Part shown: one piece after another, positions 48,432 to 57,468 of the stretch
Position numbering within the stretch: position 1 is the first letter of the stretch
Layout: every line of letters begins with the position of its first letter
Source: CAVVSQ01 sp963848825
Lineage (GTDB): Bacteria > Planctomycetota > Planctomycetia > Gemmatales > Gemmataceae
Direction of reading: 5' to 3'
Assembly (NCBI GenBank): GCA_963848825.1
Contig: CAWKFA010000015.1
Coordinates: 248,001-312,000 of the forward strand
DNA: 64,000 nucleotides
Made by a program: the position numbers and the translations under genes
Notes under the pieces: generated by a model
The model's database searches: none
The model's input: only the letters and a program-made list of their open reading frames with translations
Told to the model about the DNA's origin: nothing

Positions 48432-50057
48432 TTAGTTGCAGTCACATATCTCGGCGCGTTCGACACGCTCCATCTCCACCGGGTAATTCTCGAACGACAT
48501 CGTATAGTGTTGCTGGAACAAGGGGCGTAGAAAGCTCTCGATGGCCGGGTCGTAGGCCGGCTGCACGAGAAATTCCCGTCCTTCGTCCAGGTGCCTGATT
48601 TCCCCCTCCTCGACCACGACCTTGCCCCCCTTGATGACGTAACGAGGGTAGCGAAACATTAGCTCGCCATCGGGGTTCTGGTTGTAAATGACCAGGTCGG
48701 CGTCGGCGCCGATGCCAAGGTGGCCTTTGCGCGGCAAGCCGAGGGCGCGGGCCGGCCCGGCGGAGGTGATCGTGGCAATCTCATAGAGCGAGTATTGCCG
48801 ATCCAGGTCCGCCAGCACGATGCGCTTTTGCGCCTTGGCGGGCAGGGCCTTGACCCGCTCGCGGCGGACATCGGCGTTCATGAGCAAGTGAATGATTTCC
48901 GGGTAGCGCCAGAAGCAGGCGCCGTTGGGATGATCGGTCGTCAGAAAGATGCGCCAGGGGTCGTCAATGAGCAGCAGCAGCTCCAGCCCCACCGCCCACT
49001 GCACGGCATTGACCAGGTTGCTCCCTTTGTACGTGTAAGGGACAATGCCGCAGCCGGTCTCATTTTCGACGTCGATATTGCCCCACTTATGACCGGTCAG
49101 CTGGTAGAGCAGGTGTTGCCAGGGACCGTCGGCGGTAATCGTGACGGCATTGCCGAATAGCACCGCGCCGGCGTCGCACGTGAGATTGGGGTGCGCATTG
49201 AAATATTCGGCGATGGGCGCCGCCTCGGAGCGCATCGTGTGCCAGTCATCGCCGCCATAGGCATGGAATTGCAGGTGGGCCAGGTGGGCCCGCTGTCCTT
49301 CCAGCACTTTCATGGTTTCGAGCGTCGTGGCAAAATTGCCGGGCGTGCCAAGGTTGTTGCAATGAAGGTGCAGCGCGTGCGGCAACCCCATTTCATCGAC
49401 CATGCGGGCCAGGCTGGCGATGATTTTGGCCGGCGTGGTCTTGTTGTAGCCGTAAACCGGCTCGTGCAGTTGCTTGGCGTCTTTGCCCCATTTCCACGCG
49501 GTGACGCCGCCGGGGTTGACCGCCTTGATGCCGTAAACTTTCGCGGCCCCCATGAGCCAGGCCACCACTTGCTTGGCGCGCTCGTGGTCGCCGGCTTCCA
49601 GCAGGTCCAGCACGATCTCGTTGTTGGCCATCAAGAGGCAGCAGGCCTTGTCGACGATGGGGGTATCGCGCAGCTCCTCGTGGGTGTGTTTGGCCGACAG
49701 CACGGGCACCGCCGCCTCGACAACCGTCGTGTAGCCCATGCCGGCGTAGAGGTAGCCCGTCGCGAACGTCGTGGGCGTTGGTCCGCCGATGCCCATGCGC
49801 CGTTCGGGTGTATGCACGAACTTCGTGGCGGCACGCTGGTTTTCCGGCGTCAGCGCGCGTGCGAAGTTGAGCGCTGCGCCCGCCACGTGCGTGTGGATAT
49901 CGACGCCGCCCGGGAAGACGATCATGCCCGTGGCATCGATCGTGCGGCCCCCCTCCGCGGTCGCCACGATGCGGCCGTCGCTGATGGCAATATCCTGGCA
50001 GACGCCGTTGACGTTGTTGGCCGGGTCGTAGACTTTGCCGCCGGTAATGCGAAGCAT
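48432..50057 (-). CDS. fwdA: Formylmethanofuran dehydrogenase subunit A
   Basis: A 541-residue amidohydrolase-fold subunit (FhcA/FwdA) that handles the formyl group between formate and methanofuran. GGVDIHTHVAG supplies the first metal His pair (H55, H57). KVYGIKAVNPGG has the likely carboxylated Lys (K178), HALHLHCNN further ligands, and TTDHPNGACFWRYPEI the catalytic Asp (D375). It is intact at full family length, with no frameshift. In bacteria with tetrahydromethanopterin-linked C1 metabolism it works in formaldehyde oxidation or formate interconversion. It lies 32 nt downstream of fwdB. Confidence 0.95.
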   Translation of the reverse strand: MLRITGGKVYDPANNVNGVCQDIAISDGRIVATAEGGRTIDATGMIVFPGGVDIHTHVAGAALNFARALTPENQRAATKFVHTPERRMGIGGPTPTTFATGYLYAGMGYTTVVEAAVPVLSAKHTHEELRDTPIVDKACCLLMANNEIVLDLLEAGDHERAKQVVAWLMGAAKVYGIKAVNPGGVTAWKWGKDAKQLHEPVYGYNKTTPAKIIASLARMVDEMGLPHALHLHCNNLGTPGNFATTLETMKVLEGQRAHLAHLQFHAYGGDDWHTMRSEAAPIAEYFNAHPNLTCDAGAVLFGNAVTITADGPWQHLLYQLTGHKWGNIDVENETGCGIVPYTYKGSNLVNAVQWAVGLELLLLIDDPWRIFLTTDHPNGACFWRYPEIIHLLMNADVRRERVKALPAKAQKRIVLADLDRQYSLYEIATITSAGPARALGLPRKGHLGIGADADLVIYNQNPDGELMFRYPRYVIKGGKVVVEEGEIRHLDEGREFLVQPAYDPAIESFLRPLFQQHYTMSFENYPVEMERVERAEICDCN

Positions 50058-50089
50058 GGGCCCTTGGTGTCAGGAGAAGTTTTTCGCGC

Positions 50090-51451
50090 CTACATTGTCG
50101 TCATCGAGGCCAGCACTCCGGACTGCTCGTCACGGGGATTGATGGCGCCGGGTTGCCAGGCCGGCTTTCTGGTCACTGCTTCACGGATCATGCGCATGAC
50201 ATCCTGATCGGTTGGATAGGGCGAAGTCAGCGCCGGCCGCAAGGGCAGGGGGATCTCGTCCATGCGGTAGGCTGTTCCCGGAGCGCTGATGCCCGTCACG
50301 GCGGTGGTGATGTGGACGCGTGCAAGCCGGCTCGTATGGGTGACTTTGGGATCGAGCACAATGGTCGGTATGCGCGCGAGGTGATCGATGCCGGGTTGAG
50401 GCATGGTGGCGCCGGGATCGGCGCCCAGCACCAGGGCGGCGTCGACGTCGCCGCGCACCAGCAAATCGACCGTGGAAAATTCCCCCGGGTTAAAGCGCGG
50501 ATAGCCGCGACAAAGGTTGACGCCGAAGGGATAGCCCGTCGTCCAGCGCATCACCACGTCCGAGCCCGTCACGTTGCCATGGCCGCGCATCGGCATGGCG
50601 ACGAACTTGGTAAAGGCGTTCATTTCGGCCACAAGCTGGAGGACGGCGGCGGAGTTCATGTGCTTGCCGCGCGTCATCGACAGGCCCATGCCGAAGAAGA
50701 TGACGCCGAAGCGGGCGGCCTTCATCCGTGCCGCGAGGTCTTCAAGCTGCTCGACGGTCAGGCCCGTCTGGGCGACGATCTCCCGGTCCACGCGCAGACC
50801 TTTGACGATGGCCCGCAAGGCCGTGAGCATTTCGAAATCCATGCCCGGGCGTACCTGCAAAAACAGGTCGGCGGCGCGGACGCTGGGCGTTTCGCGGATA
50901 TCGACCAGCACCATGGTGCGATCTTTGCGTCCGTTGGGAATGAACTTTCCCTTGGGCGTCAAGGAATACTTGGTGAAGTGCCGGGGATGGCATTCGGCAG
51001 GGTTGCCGCCCCAGTAGATCATGAAATCGCAACGGTTTTTGACTTCGCCGAGCGTGCAGGTCACTTTGCCACCCAACTGGGCGGCGATTTCGGTTGGGCC
51101 GTGTCAGAGCGACGTATGGCTGTCAATGACGCCGCCGACCATCTCGGCCAGCCAGACCGCTTCGCGCTGAGCCTCGCAGGTGACGTTGCTCAGGCCGTAG
51201 ACGAGCGGCATGTTGGCGTCGTAAAGGTACTGGGCGGCGGCCTCCACGGCGTCCGCGACGCTGGCCGGCTGGCCATCGATCAGCGCGTCGGGGTAGAGGT
51301 GTTCGGCGGTGTGATTTTTGAACCACGATTCGCCGAGACTGCACGCGCGTTTGGTCTCGACGATCTTGGTGCCGTCCGCATGCAGCTCGATGTCGTCACA
51401 GACGCAGCCGCAGAAGGTACACGTCGCATTTTTGACAATGGTCAGGCTCAT
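50090..51451 (-). CDS. fwdB: Formylmethanofuran dehydrogenase subunit B with in-frame UGA at the metal-ligand position (candidate selenoprotein)
   Basis: A 453-residue molybdopterin (MGD) subunit if UGA 116 (51104-51106) is read as selenocysteine. The N-terminus KNATCTFCGCVCDDIELH has C11, C14, C18 and later C37 for a 4Fe-4S cluster. Around the UGA it reads GGVIDSHTSL-U-HGPTEIAAQLGG. The family has Cys (or Sec in some methanogens) in this CHGP motif as the Mo/W ligand. The same frame continues with TLGEVKNRCDFMIYWGGNPA, CHPRHF and FFGMGLSMTRGKHMNSAA. A hairpin with loop AGUU lies at 51068-51085. AGAGGA precedes the ATG. Both halves are in the same frame, so this is not an indel. A TGC-to-TGA substitution error is the only simple alternative. 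Confidence 0.9.
51068..51085 (-). promoter_or_regulatory. Candidate bacterial SECIS hairpin in fwdB
   Basis: On the minus strand GCCGCCC-AGUU-GGGUGGC forms a 7-bp stem (one G-U) with a 4-nt loop whose second base is G. The loop lies 25 nt after the UGA. Stem length, loop size, G position and distance all fit the bacterial SECIS consensus. It is within the coding sequence, as is normal in bacteria. Confidence 0.62.
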
Positions 51452-51647
51452 GTGTCCTCTGGTTTTTCATCGGTGTTTGGAGCATTTGACGAAGCGCCCG
51501 GACCGGGCGGCACGACAAACGTTCAGCCCAGCTCGCGGCCGCGATAACTACCTCGGATGCGGCGCGGCCGATAGCGCCCCGCTTCCAGGCGTTCCCACGG
51601 GCCGGTGTATCCCCCAGGTCGTTACCGTTGTGGTTGGTGTCCATGGG
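51452..51647 (-). other. Gap between fwdD and fwdB; possible small ORF
   Basis: An ATG at 51644, four bases beyond the fwdD stop, opens a frame (MDTNHNGNDLGDTPARG, then AWKRGAIGRAASEVVIAAAS) that runs to 51396, past the fwdB start. No family is recognised and its C-terminal part is the shadow of fwdB. It may be a short coupled protein with a frameshift, or non-coding. Confidence 0.25.
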
Positions 51648-52016
51648 TCAGATGCCTTCTTTCGTTGCTGGACCGTCCGGGCCGATCGGTTCCACCTCGA
51701 CCTCCCAGCCCTTGGAGGTGGGCATGCCGGTGCCGTCGGTGGTTTGGCCCATGAGCCGGCAGGTCGGCGGGCCATAAGGTACAAAGATCATGCCGGCGGG
51801 CACTTTACCTTCCTTGCAATGAAAATCGCCTTCTCCATTGTCCGAGCGCACACGTACCATGCCGCCGGCGACGATACCGGCTTCCTTCATGTCGTCCCCA
51901 TTCATGGTGATGGTGCTGACGGTGGCCTTATACTCCGCGGAATCTTTGCCCGCGTTGATCTGCTGGCCCTGCTTGGTAGTCCGGCCCGCGTTCATGAGAA
52001 ACCGCTTCTTCGACAT
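51648..52016 (-). CDS. fwdD: Formylmethanofuran dehydrogenase subunit D (molybdopterin dinucleotide-binding)
   Basis: A 122-residue subunit with the MGD-binding barrel of the DMSO reductase family as a separate protein. Its features are NAGRTTKQGQQINAGKDSAE, the EAGIVAGGMVRVRS strand, VPAGMIFVPYGPPTCRLMG and TDGTGMPTSKGWEVEVEP. FwdD supplies the part of the cofactor pocket missing from FwdB. Its presence supports a real molybdo- or tungstopterin site in the complex. It is the most upstream gene of the fwdD-B-A-C run on the minus strand. Confidence 0.87.
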   Translation of the reverse strand: MSKKRFLMNAGRTTKQGQQINAGKDSAEYKATVSTITMNGDDMKEAGIVAGGMVRVRSDNGEGDFHCKEGKVPAGMIFVPYGPPTCRLMGQTTDGTGMPTSKGWEVEVEPIGPDGPATKEGI

Positions 52017-52296
52017 GACGCTGTCTTTCGCTCGGAATGGACCACTGTTACCTGCCGCGCATTGACTAAAAAACCTCGTTCAAGCATTATATCCGCTATT
52101 CGCCTCAATTGACCATGACCGTTCGAACGCGGAAATGCAATGAAAATAAGCCCAACGAAAAAACCTTCGTATAATTGAGAAAACGGCCGGTTGTCTTCTT
52201 AAAGCGAACTTGCCTGCCAAGGCCATCGCGGGTATGACCAACAGGGGGCCTTGGAGCGTTGGGGCCAGTCTGTTTCGACCTAGCAAGGAGTTTGGA

Positions 52297-52494
52297 ATGT
52301 CTGAAGGTAAAGTAGACGAAGCTCTCACAGATGCCCGCCGCAAGGAAATCTTCCTTGCTCTGGTGGATGCCCAGGACCATGAGATGTCGGTGTCACAGTC
52401 GCGCAAGGTGATTGCCGAACGCTTCAGCATCCCGGAGGACAAGGTGCGCGACATCGAGCGCGAAGGACTGGATAACCAGTGGCCGCCTCTTTGA
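52297..52494 (+). CDS. Small conserved planctomycete-type protein of unknown function
   Basis: A 65-residue protein, MSEGKVDEALTDARRKEIFL, then LVDAQDHEMSVSQSRKVIAE, ending EREGLDNQWPPL. It is predicted helical, with a possible HTH-like part. AGGAG precedes the ATG. I recognise the pattern as a recurrent small protein but know no function. The 280 bp before it (52017-52296) show nothing else. Confidence 0.68.
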   Translation: MSEGKVDEALTDARRKEIFLALVDAQDHEMSVSQSRKVIAERFSIPEDKVRDIEREGLDNQWPPL

Positions 52495-52575
52495 GCAGTG
52501 CGCGGGTTGCGCGGCATGGTGTTTGAGCAGCATGCTGGTGCTGGCGAACCGGATCGACGACCCACAAAGCACGCG

Positions 52576-52618
52576 AAACACACGAAAAATCGGCCGACCG
52601 TTGATTTTTCGTGTGTTT
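52576..52618. terminator. Symmetrical hairpin between the small ORF and glgA
   Basis: aaacacacgaaaaatc (52576-52591) and gatttttcgtgtgttt (52603-52618) are exact reverse complements around an 11-nt loop. This 16-bp stem is a plausible terminator for the upstream gene in either direction. Confidence 0.6.
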
Positions 52619-52658
52619 CCTCGTTTTAACCGCGAGTAACTGTCCAGGGAGGGCCTTC

Positions 52659-54119
52659 GTGCAGCCGCTGAAGATTCTCTTGCTGGCCGCCGAAGCCGTG
52701 CCCTTCGCCAAGGCGGGCGGACTGGCTGACGTTTGCGGCTCCTTGCCCAAGGCGCTGGCGCGTCTCGGCCACGACGTCCGTGTCGTCATGCCAGCCTTCA
52801 GGCCCATCGAGGCGGCACTCGAGACGGGCCTCCATGGCATACGGCCTCATCCGGTGACCCTGCGCGTGCCGATGGGCACCGGCGCCGTGCCGGCCGGCGC
52901 GCTGACGGCCACGCTCCCCGGCAGCGATGTGCCCATTTACTTCATCGCCGAACGCGAACTCTTCGGCAATCGCCCTTTTTTTTACGGCTACAAGGACGAT
53001 CCCTATCGCTTTGCTTTTTTTTGCCGCGCCGCGCTCGATCTCATGATCGCGGCCCTGGGTTGGCGGCCCGACGTGGTCCATGCTCACGATTGGCATACTG
53101 CTCCGGCGATCACGTGGCTGGCCACGGCTGGCCAGCAGGACGCACGCTACGCGGGCTTGGCGACGCTTTTCACCATTCACAATCTCAGGCACCAGGGCAC
53201 CGCGCCCTGGGAGATCTTCGATTACCTGGGGCTGCTCAGCCATCGTCTCGCCGAGGAGCATTTTGGCGAAGTAAACTTCATGGCCCGCGGCATCTACCAC
53301 GCTACCATGGTCTCCACGGTCAGCCCCACCTACGCACGCGAGATCATGACTTACGAGGGGGGCAGCGGTCTGGACAAACTGCTTCGCCACCGCCACCTGG
53401 ATGTGCACGGCATCCTCAACGGGATCGACTATGATGTCTGGGACCCGGCCAGCGATCGCCATCTGGCCTCCCCATTCGACGTGGAACATCTCCAGAAGCG
53501 CCTCACCAACAAGCGCGCCTTGCAAGGCCGGGCCGGCTTGCCGGCGCGTGACGACGTTCCGCTCGTCGCCATGATCACGCGTCTCGACGGGCAAAAGGGC
53601 CTCGATATCACCGGCCATGTGCTCCACCTTTTGTTGAACGGCTACGCCGGTGAAGCGCAGTTCGTCGTACTGGGTTCCGGCGCCGCTTACTACGAGGACA
53701 TGCTGCGCCACCTGGCCAGTTACCATCGCGACAAGATGACAGCCTTCATCGCTTATGACGCCGAGCTGGCGCCGCTGATTTACGGCGGCAGCGACATGTT
53801 CCTGATGCCGTCGCTGTTCGAGCCCTGCGGCCTGGGGCAACTCATGGCGATGCGCTATGGCTCCGTGCCGGTCGCGCGGGCGACGGGCGGGCTGGCCGAT
53901 ACGGTGCGGCCAGGCGTTACGGGCTTTACCTTCCACAATTACACAGCCGACGATTTTTGGAATGCGCTTGGGGAAGCTCTGCATCTCTGGCGTACCGACC
54001 CAGACAGTTGGCGCCGCCTCCAGCGCCAGGGCATGGGAAGTGACTTTTCCTGGGAATCGTCGGCACGCCAGTACCAGCAAGTCTACCAGTGGGCAATCGC
54101 ACGCGTGCGCGGCTGGTAA
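52659..54119 (+). CDS. glgA: Glycogen synthase (ADP-glucose, GT5)
   Basis: A 486-residue enzyme that extends alpha-1,4-glucan from ADP-glucose. The ADP-glucose-binding KxGGL motif is present as FAKAGGLADVCGSLPKAL. Other motifs are DVVHAHDWHTAPA, FTIHNLRHQG, HGILNGIDYDVWDP, MITRLDGQKGLD and the C-terminal MPSLFEPCGLGQLMAMRYG with ATGGLADTV. GTG 52659 is preceded by AGGGAGG. No frame break. It stands without other glycogen genes nearby and is followed by serC. Confidence 0.95.
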   Translation: MQPLKILLLAAEAVPFAKAGGLADVCGSLPKALARLGHDVRVVMPAFRPIEAALETGLHGIRPHPVTLRVPMGTGAVPAGALTATLPGSDVPIYFIAERELFGNRPFFYGYKDDPYRFAFFCRAALDLMIAALGWRPDVVHAHDWHTAPAITWLATAGQQDARYAGLATLFTIHNLRHQGTAPWEIFDYLGLLSHRLAEEHFGEVNFMARGIYHATMVSTVSPTYAREIMTYEGGSGLDKLLRHRHLDVHGILNGIDYDVWDPASDRHLASPFDVEHLQKRLTNKRALQGRAGLPARDDVPLVAMITRLDGQKGLDITGHVLHLLLNGYAGEAQFVVLGSGAAYYEDMLRHLASYHRDKMTAFIAYDAELAPLIYGGSDMFLMPSLFEPCGLGQLMAMRYGSVPVARATGGLADTVRPGVTGFTFHNYTADDFWNALGEALHLWRTDPDSWRRLQRQGMGSDFSWESSARQYQQVYQWAIARVRGW

Positions 54120-54190
54120 GAAAGCCTATTTCCATATAATGCTCCATGTCAAACGCGGCAGAGGCCGCGTCTACTTTTTGAGTGCTGACG

Positions 54191-55276
54191 ATGCCTTCCA
54201 CGATCAATTTCAATGCCGGGCCGGCCATGTTGCCGCCTCCGGTGCTCGAACAGGTGCAGGCCGAGCTGCGCGACTACCACGACCGCGGCATGTCGATCAT
54301 GGAGATGAGCCATCGCTCCACCGAGTTCGAGGCCGTCAATGCCGATGCGGAGGCGACTTTCAAACGCCTCCTGGGTGTTGGCGCCGACTATCGTGTGCTG
54401 TTTCTTCAGGGAGGAGCCTCCACGCAGTTCGCCATGGTGCCGATGAACTTTCTGGCGCCGGGGAAAACAGCCGACTTTTTAATTACCGGCTCCTGGGCGG
54501 AAAAGGCCTTTGAAGAAGCCGCCGCGCTGGGCCAGGCGCACAGCGCCGCTTCCACCAAGAGCGACGAGTTTCGCCGTGTGCCGCGCTTCGACGAGATCAA
54601 ACTCACCCAGGACGCTGCCTACGTCCATCTGACGTCCAATGAAACCATCCAGGGGACCCAGTGGCAAACTTTCCCGGACGTTGGCGATCGGCACCTCGTG
54701 GGGGACATGAGCAGCGATATTCTGTCCCGTCCGATCGACGCGCGGAAATTCGCCCTGATCTACGCGGGCGCCAAAAGAACCTGGGCCCGTCCGGGGTGAC
54801 TATTGTCTTGTTGCGCGAGGCCTGGCTGGCGCAGGCCAATAAAAATGTCCCCACCATGCTGCGCTACAGCACGCACGTCAAGAATAACTCCCTCTACAAC
54901 ACGCCGCCGGCGTTCGGCATCTATGTCCTGAGCCTGGTGCTCAAGTGGGTGGAAAAGCTGGGCGGCCTGGAGGCCATGGCCGAGCGCAATCGCGCGCAAG
55001 GCCCAGATCGTTTATGATGCCATCGACAAAAGTAGCGGCTTTTACCGTGGCCACGCCGTACCGGGCTCGCGTTCCCGGATGAATGTCACCTTTCGGGCCG
55101 CCAATGAAGCAGCGGAGAAGAAGTTCTTGTCGGAGGCCCAGGCCGCTGGCATGGTCGGCCTGGCCGGCCACCGCTCCGTCGGCGGCATCCGCGCTTCCCT
55201 TTACAACGCGCTGGGAGTGGAAGCCTGCCAGTCTCTGGCCGCGTTCATGACCGATTTCGCCCGTAATAACGGTTAG
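54191..55276 (+). CDS. serC: Phosphoserine aminotransferase, two frameshifts
   Basis: A PLP enzyme of serine (and pyridoxal) synthesis, about 361 residues. MPSTINFNAGPAMLPPPVLE opens the protein. SIMEMSHRSTEF, LFLQGGASTQFAMVPMN and HLTSNETIQGTQW match SerC, and LVGDMSSDILSRP precedes the PLP-lysine region IYAGAQKNLGPSG. The frame changes exactly there (near nt 54778, a C-run shortened by one base) and again near nt 54995. The C-terminus GHRSVGGIRASLYNALGVEA is intact. The gene is normally needed for serine synthesis, so the breaks are probably sequence errors. Confidence 0.9.
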
Positions 55277-55437
55277 TGTAGGCGGCAGCCCTCGTCCGCG
55301 TATCATTAGCCCCGACTTGGAAAACGATCTTCGGGGTGAATCGTTCCCGCCTCGCCGTCGTCCAAAGGTGAGTTCCCCCGCGCGGGTGTTTCCGCGGGCC
55401 GCATGCTTCGTTTCTGTTCTTTTAAGGAGATTGCTTG

Positions 55438-56001
55438 ATGAAGAAGTCCCTTGCCGTGGCTGCCTTGCTGGCCGCCCTGTTTGTCGTCCGCGCCGGTTTG
55501 GCCGAAGATGCTACGGGCATCAAGTCCGGCCCGCAACTGGGCGAGAACGCTCGGCCGCAACCCTTTCTGCCGCTCAATATCAATGGCCCGACACCTGGCG
55601 AAAAGCAGTGCCTGGTATGCCGCAACGGCAACAATCCAGTTGCCATGATTTTTGCCCGCGACCCCAATCCCGCGCTGATCGCCCTCATCAAAAACCTTGA
55701 CACGGTAACGGTCAAGAACAAGGACAAGAGCATGGGCAGCTTCGCCGTTTTCTGCAACGATTCCGAAGGGCTCGAAGCAAAGCTCAAGGAACTGGCCAAG
55801 GCCGCGGACCTCAAGGAGTTCACCCTGGCCATCGACGCCCCCACCGGCCCGGCCCCCTACAATATCGCCAAGGAAGCCGACGTCACGGTCGTGCTTTACA
55901 ATAAATCCACGGTCATCGCCAACTACGCCTTCAAAAAAGGCGAGATGAAAGACGGGGACGTCGCCAAGATCACCGCCGACGTCAGCAAGATTTTGCAGTA
56001 A
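55438..56001 (+). CDS. Secreted thioredoxin-like protein, planctomycete type
   Basis: A 187-residue protein with a clear signal peptide (KKSLAVAALLAALFVVRAG). The mature part has NGPTPGEKQCLVCRNGNN with a CxxC pair, VAMIFARDPNPALIALIKNL, and later strands FAVFCNDSEGLEAKLKELA and VTVVLYNKSTVIANYAF. The fold looks thioredoxin-like with the CxxC displaced, a family I associate with planctomycetes but cannot name. AAGGAG precedes the ATG. Confidence 0.72.
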   Translation: MKKSLAVAALLAALFVVRAGLAEDATGIKSGPQLGENARPQPFLPLNINGPTPGEKQCLVCRNGNNPVAMIFARDPNPALIALIKNLDTVTVKNKDKSMGSFAVFCNDSEGLEAKLKELAKAADLKEFTLAIDAPTGPAPYNIAKEADVTVVLYNKSTVIANYAFKKGEMKDGDVAKITADVSKILQ

Positions 56002-56150
56002 GCCGTACTATCGGCATAACCCTTTCAATCCACATGCCGCGGGCTTTGTCGGCGAGCGCTTGTAGCACCTGCGAGCGCGAAACCGATAATTCCCGCGGCT
56101 TGTTTTCCCTGGCTTAGTTCCCGCGCAGCGGGTAAATTAGTACGTAACTG

Positions 56151-56242
56151 CCCGTTGAAAAAGGGGTCAGACCCCCTTGAAACGAACAGATTTTTAACGT
56201 TTTTGCAGTGTATTGAAGGGGTCTGACCCCTTTTTCAACGGG
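56151..56242. repeat. GGGGTC-family palindromes B and C, facing each other
   Basis: cccgttgaaaaaggggtc (56151) and gacccctttttcaacggg (ending 56242) are reverse complements, identical over about 25 nt, with a 35-nt AT-rich spacer. Each contains its own ggggtc/gacccc dyad. It lies between the thioredoxin-like gene and the next secreted protein. The rest of 56002-56279 holds no gene. Confidence 0.85.
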
Positions 56243-56279
56243 CTGGTAAGGGAAATGGTTGGTTGGAAAGGGGCAGATC

Positions 56280-57420
56280 ATGTTGCGCTACGCTCTTCTC
56301 GCCTTGTGTTTCCTTTGTCCGCTGGCGTTGCGGGCGGACGACCTCAACGATATTCTCGAACGGGACAGGGTAGCGGCCCAGCGGCTCGAAGCCGAGGTGA
56401 CCGCCGCGCTGACCCAGGCCAAGGCCCTGGACAAGTCCGATTTGGGCCGCGCCAAACAAGTTCTGGATGACGCCCTCGCCAAAATCACCAACTCGCCGGT
56501 ATTGTCGGACGACCAGCGCGACGATCTCCGCCGCCGGGTACAGTCGCGACGCGCAGAGCGTGGCACGTCTGTTGCGCGGTCAGGAACTGGCGGACGAGGA
56601 AGCAGCGCGGCGGGCCAGCGACAAAGCCAAACGCGAACGCTCTGGCGATCCAGCCACCCCCAATCGAAGTGAAACCGTCAAGAAATACGTGGCCTCAACC
56701 CAGGAACAGATTGCCGCCGCCCAGCGCCTGAACGACCAGAAAGCCAAGGGCAACCTCGGCGTGCTCTCGTCGCTTGACGCGTCGGCCACGCCCATCGATG
56801 GTGTCGTGGAGTATCCGAAATACTGGGCCCAGTTGACGGAAAGCCGCAAGAACTTCACCGGCAACCGCATGACCGCCAAGGAAACCGCTCTCCTCAAAGG
56901 CCTCAACTCCACTTTGTCGGTCGATTTCAAGGACGCCCCCTTCAAGGACGTCATCAGCTATCTCCAGGAAAAGGCCGGCATCGGGATCATTGTCGACGAA
57001 AACTCGCTCAAGGATTTGATGATCGAATACAACGACCCCGTCAATTTCAAAATCAACAAGGTAACGGTCCGCACCATCCTCAAGAAAGTGCTCGGCGACC
57101 GCGGCCTCGGCTACGTTCTCAAGGAAGGCACCGTCCAGGTCGTGACGGCTCAGCGCGCCCGCGAAACCATGGTCGTGCGCAGCTATCCCATCGACGATTT
57201 AATGGGCCTCAACAACCAGCTCTACGGCCCCATGCTCAACCGCGCCCTCATGCTCAACAACGTCCAAAGCCTCATCCAAAACATCCAAAGCGCCGTCGAC
57301 CCTGGCCTCTGGAACACCAACGGCGGCCCCGGCTACATCACCTACCACGAAGCCAGCCGTGCCCTGATCATCCGCGCCCCTGCGGAGATGCACTACATGA
57401 TGGGCAGCGGCGGGTTTTGA
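56280..57420 (+). CDS. Secreted protein with a secretin/STN-like domain, frameshifted
   Basis: About 379 residues. Signal peptide MLRYALLALCFLCPLALRA, then a helical region rich in Ala, Gln and Arg (coiled-coil-like). The following domain (LNSTLSVDFKDAPFKDVISY, GIGIIVDENSLKDLM, VTVRTILKKVLGDRGLGYVL) has the pattern of the N0/STN domain of secretins and TonB receptors. The end (VQSLIQNIQSAVDPGLW, ALIIRAPAEMHYMM) resembles a secretin N-domain tail, but there is no outer-membrane barrel. The frame changes near nt 56535. The role may be at the cell envelope and is otherwise unknown. Confidence 0.75.
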
Positions 57421-57468
57421 ACGCGCCGAAAAGTGAAAACATGCGAGCGGCCGGCATTCGCCAAGCAG

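Noticed and set aside
50153..51547. 464-codon open frame on the plus strand
   Set aside because: Antisense to fwdB. The sense gene is unambiguous even across the UGA, and the shadow shows no motif.
52626..54080. 484-codon open frame on the minus strand
   Set aside because: It is the antisense shadow of glgA, which has all GT5 motifs. The shadow has no recognisable domain and arises from high-GC codon structure.
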